This document shows positions 61,946 to 64,000 of a stretch of DNA of 64,000 nucleotides, piece by piece; position 1 is the stretch's first letter; the number at the start of each line of letters is the position of its first letter. Under the pieces are notes generated by a model that made no database searches, was not told the DNA's origin, and was given only the letters and a program-made list of their open reading frames with translations. The stretch spans positions 10,594,571 through 10,658,570 of the forward strand of contig NC_054534.1 in assembly GCF_017654505.1 (NCBI RefSeq). The letters are read 5' to 3'. A program made the translations under genes and the position numbers. Source of the stretch: Polyodon spathula (Eukaryota; Chordata; Actinopteri; Acipenseriformes; Polyodontidae).

Positions 61946-63085
61946 GCACCAGGAGCCACACACTCTGACTGTAGCTAGCAAGTCAGTCTAATTCCAAAGC
62001 ACAATCTCAGAAGCTGTAGTTTGATGGAGTCATGGATTACTTCTCTGCAGATGAGCTATTTGAAAGCCTTGCTGTTGGAGTTCCATGCGATGATGTCAGG
62101 CAATTAAAGCAAGGCTAGTTTTAACTCTGGATACTTTATTAGGGGGAAAAGTCAAGATCAGATAAATTGTTTTTTTTTTGTTTTGTTTTGGGGTTTTTTG
62201 CAGCAATTATGTCTCCTTAAATTAAAATGCTATAATCATGTTATGTTTATAGTAATGGCTGTACGGTTATTACTGCCTAAAGCGAACTGTGTTAGTCAAA
62301 GAAACTCACTGCGTATACTGTGTAAGCCTATTAGTGACCAGCCCAGCAACTTTCAACTGGGGACTGAAGCTTGCCAGCTCGGTGAAACATTATCAGACCC
62401 TTGCCTTGCTCACTCCAGGAGCAGTGTGCTAATGAGACAGTGTGTGAAAACCTTCTTAACATGTCACACTGATACACACAATTTAGTTCGTGAGAGCCGC
62501 TTTGGTTTCCTGGCCAGGGTTTAAAAAAAGCTCATTTTTTTTACATTTTTCAGATTTTCAGCCAAAATAAAACTAATTTCTGTGACAAATGATTGATGGG
62601 TTATATTATTTCCATATGGGGGATTTAAGTTTGTTCAAACAATCCTGTAGGAGAAATAATTCAAGAGATGGTATTTAATTTCCACTGGGAAGAATTTAAG
62701 AATTTTTAAATAAGAAAAAGGTGGTGGGTATTTGGAACAAACAGATTGGGTGTAAACTCAGCAGGCATTCGAAAGGGGATTAAAATGTTATACTAATCTT
62801 ATAAGGAATTAGCAGGGACAGTCTCTCTATTCTGCATATAAGCAAGCATTTAAGAGTAGGTTAATACTTATTATTATCTCCTCCACAGGAAAAGTGATAC
62901 ATATGGACAGCAATATATTTCAGAGCGTAGCAAATCAAATTAATTATTTACAGACAACCATCAGAAATCTGAACCATCCCACACTGTCCTAGCGAGCCCA
63001 GAATAATATGGTGTGACTGAATGACTGAGGTTGGTGACGTCAAGCCAGAAACAGGAACTACACAGACACAGGTAGGAACTGTCAA
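61946..63085 (+). other. Non-coding stretch
   Basis: No supported gene. Confidence 0.4.
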
Positions 63086-63503
63086 ACATAGCGCTTAGCG
63101 TTGAGGCCAAAAAGCTCTATTTTGGTCTCATCAGACAAAATAATCTTCTTCCACTTGGTCTCAGAGTGTCCCACATGCCTTCTGGCAAACTCTAGCTGAG
63201 ATTTGAGTTTTTTTCAACAATGGCTTTCTTTTTGCAACTCTCCCATAAAGGTCAGTTTTGTGAAGCATCCGGGCTATTGTTGCCGTATGCACAGTGTCTC
63301 CCAGCTCAACCGTAGAAGACTGTGACTTCTTTAGAGTTGCCATAGGCCTCTTGGTGGCCATATTTTCTCCATTTCTTAACAATTGACTTTACTGTGATCG
63401 GGGGGATATTTAATGCCTTGGCAATGTTCTTATATTCTACCCCTGATTGGTGCTTTTGAAGAACATTATTCCGAATTTGCTTTGAATGTTCCTTTGTCTT
63501 CAT
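63086..63503 (-). pseudogene. N-terminal half of a Tc1-like transposase (frameshifted, truncated)
   Basis: The minus-strand start is Met at 63503 (MKTKEHSKQIRNNVLQKHQ), then a helix-turn-helix part with YKNIAKALNIPPITVKSIV. After a frame change near 63370 come KRPMATLKKSQSS and LYGRVAKRKPLLKK, then, in another frame again, the region around the first catalytic Asp (about 63140). Nothing follows beyond about 63086. It could still bind its inverted repeat in principle but cannot be translated intact. Confidence 0.85.
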
Positions 63504-63897
63504 GATGTAGTTTTTGTTACGAAATGTATTAACCAACTGTGGGACCTCCCAGAGACAGGTGCATTTAACCTGAAATCATGTGAAACATCTTAATTGCACA
63601 CAGGTGGACTCCATTCAACTAATTATGTGACTTCTAAAGACAATTGGTTGCACCAGAGCTTATTTAGGGGTGTAATAGCAAAGGAAATGAATACTTATGC
63701 AATCAATTATTTTCTGTTTTATATTTGTAATTCATTTAGAACAATGTGTAGGTTTTATTTTTCACTTTGACATTATGAACTTTTTTTGTGTTGATCAGTC
63801 TCATTAAAACTCCTAATTAAATCAATTTTGATTCCATGTTGTAACACAATAAAATGTGGAAAAGTCCAAGGGGGGTGAATACTTTTGAGAGCCACTG
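63086..63897 (-). mobile_element. Truncated Tc1-like transposon (5' half)
   Basis: The right end reads GTGAATACTTTTGAGAGCCACTG at 63897, followed by TA, a standard Tc1 terminus. From there the minus strand runs through an inverted repeat region and into the transposase. The element stops abruptly at about 63086, so the left half with the rest of the catalytic domain and the other inverted repeat is missing. This is a different Tc1 family from the copy at 48986-50562, since the terminal sequences differ. Confidence 0.88.
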
Positions 63898-64000
63898 TAA
63901 CGAACAAGGAAACAGTCAAATGAATACAGTCCAACATCACATTTTAAGCATCAATACCTGTATTGAAAGTACAAAGGTCACTTGGGTCTATGGAAGCTAC

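Noticed and set aside
61589..61981. Overlapping open frames on both strands
   Set aside because: They are the 30-bp tandem repeat; open on both strands because the unit lacks stops.

Overview
This window is nuclear DNA from a vertebrate, most likely a ray-finned fish. It has spliced coding exons, long introns, abundant (CA)n, (AT)n and (ATT)n microsatellites, Tc1-like transposons, tRNA-derived SINEs, a DIRS-like element and Ty3-type LTR elements. The SINE type, with its box-B-like GGTTCGAGC and its conserved AATTGG/ACTAAATT tail, and the LTR types resemble what I recall from early-branching ray-finned fishes such as sturgeon and paddlefish. I could not run a search, so the lineage call is an inference.

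Only one host gene can be supported. Its last three coding exons lie on the + strand at 181-307, 1896-1980 and 4013-4124. Splice sites and phases agree, and the exons join to a 107-residue C-terminus with one transmembrane helix and a basic cytoplasmic tail ending STA. I do not recognise the family. Upstream exons lie outside the window, and no confident coding exon follows in the remaining 60 kb.

The rest is non-coding sequence filled with mobile DNA. From left to right: a SINE fragment with a 16-bp target-site duplication in intron 1 (462-658); a 62-66-bp minisatellite (6330-6977); a near full-length SINE (8456-8819); a minus-strand DIRS-like fragment with a 50-bp minisatellite in its presumed leader (about 11930-14080); a 5.7-kb Ty3-type LTR retrotransposon (19314-25021); a third SINE copy (27703-28043); an LTR-like element (33162-33815); a SINE of a second family (34514-34722); a decayed Tc1/mariner transposase (38671-39563); a complete but dead Tc1 element with long inverted repeats (48986-50562); a solo LTR with a GTGTG duplication (54341-54973); a near-perfect 60-bp-arm hairpin (55696-55815); a minus-strand LTR with a primer-binding-like site (57587-58352); a solo LTR with a GGGAT duplication (58566-59275); and a truncated Tc1 copy (63086-63897).

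The most interesting object is the LTR retrotransposon at 19314-25021. Its reverse transcriptase is Ty3/gypsy-type, but the integrase lies upstream of it. The order is gag, protease, integrase, reverse transcriptase, RNase H, which is the arrangement of the Gmr1-like group. Its gag holds a SCAN-like segment, and its leader carries an inverted duplication of the start of gag. It is inactive: there are frameshifts, several in-frame stops, and valine in place of the first catalytic aspartate of the reverse transcriptase.
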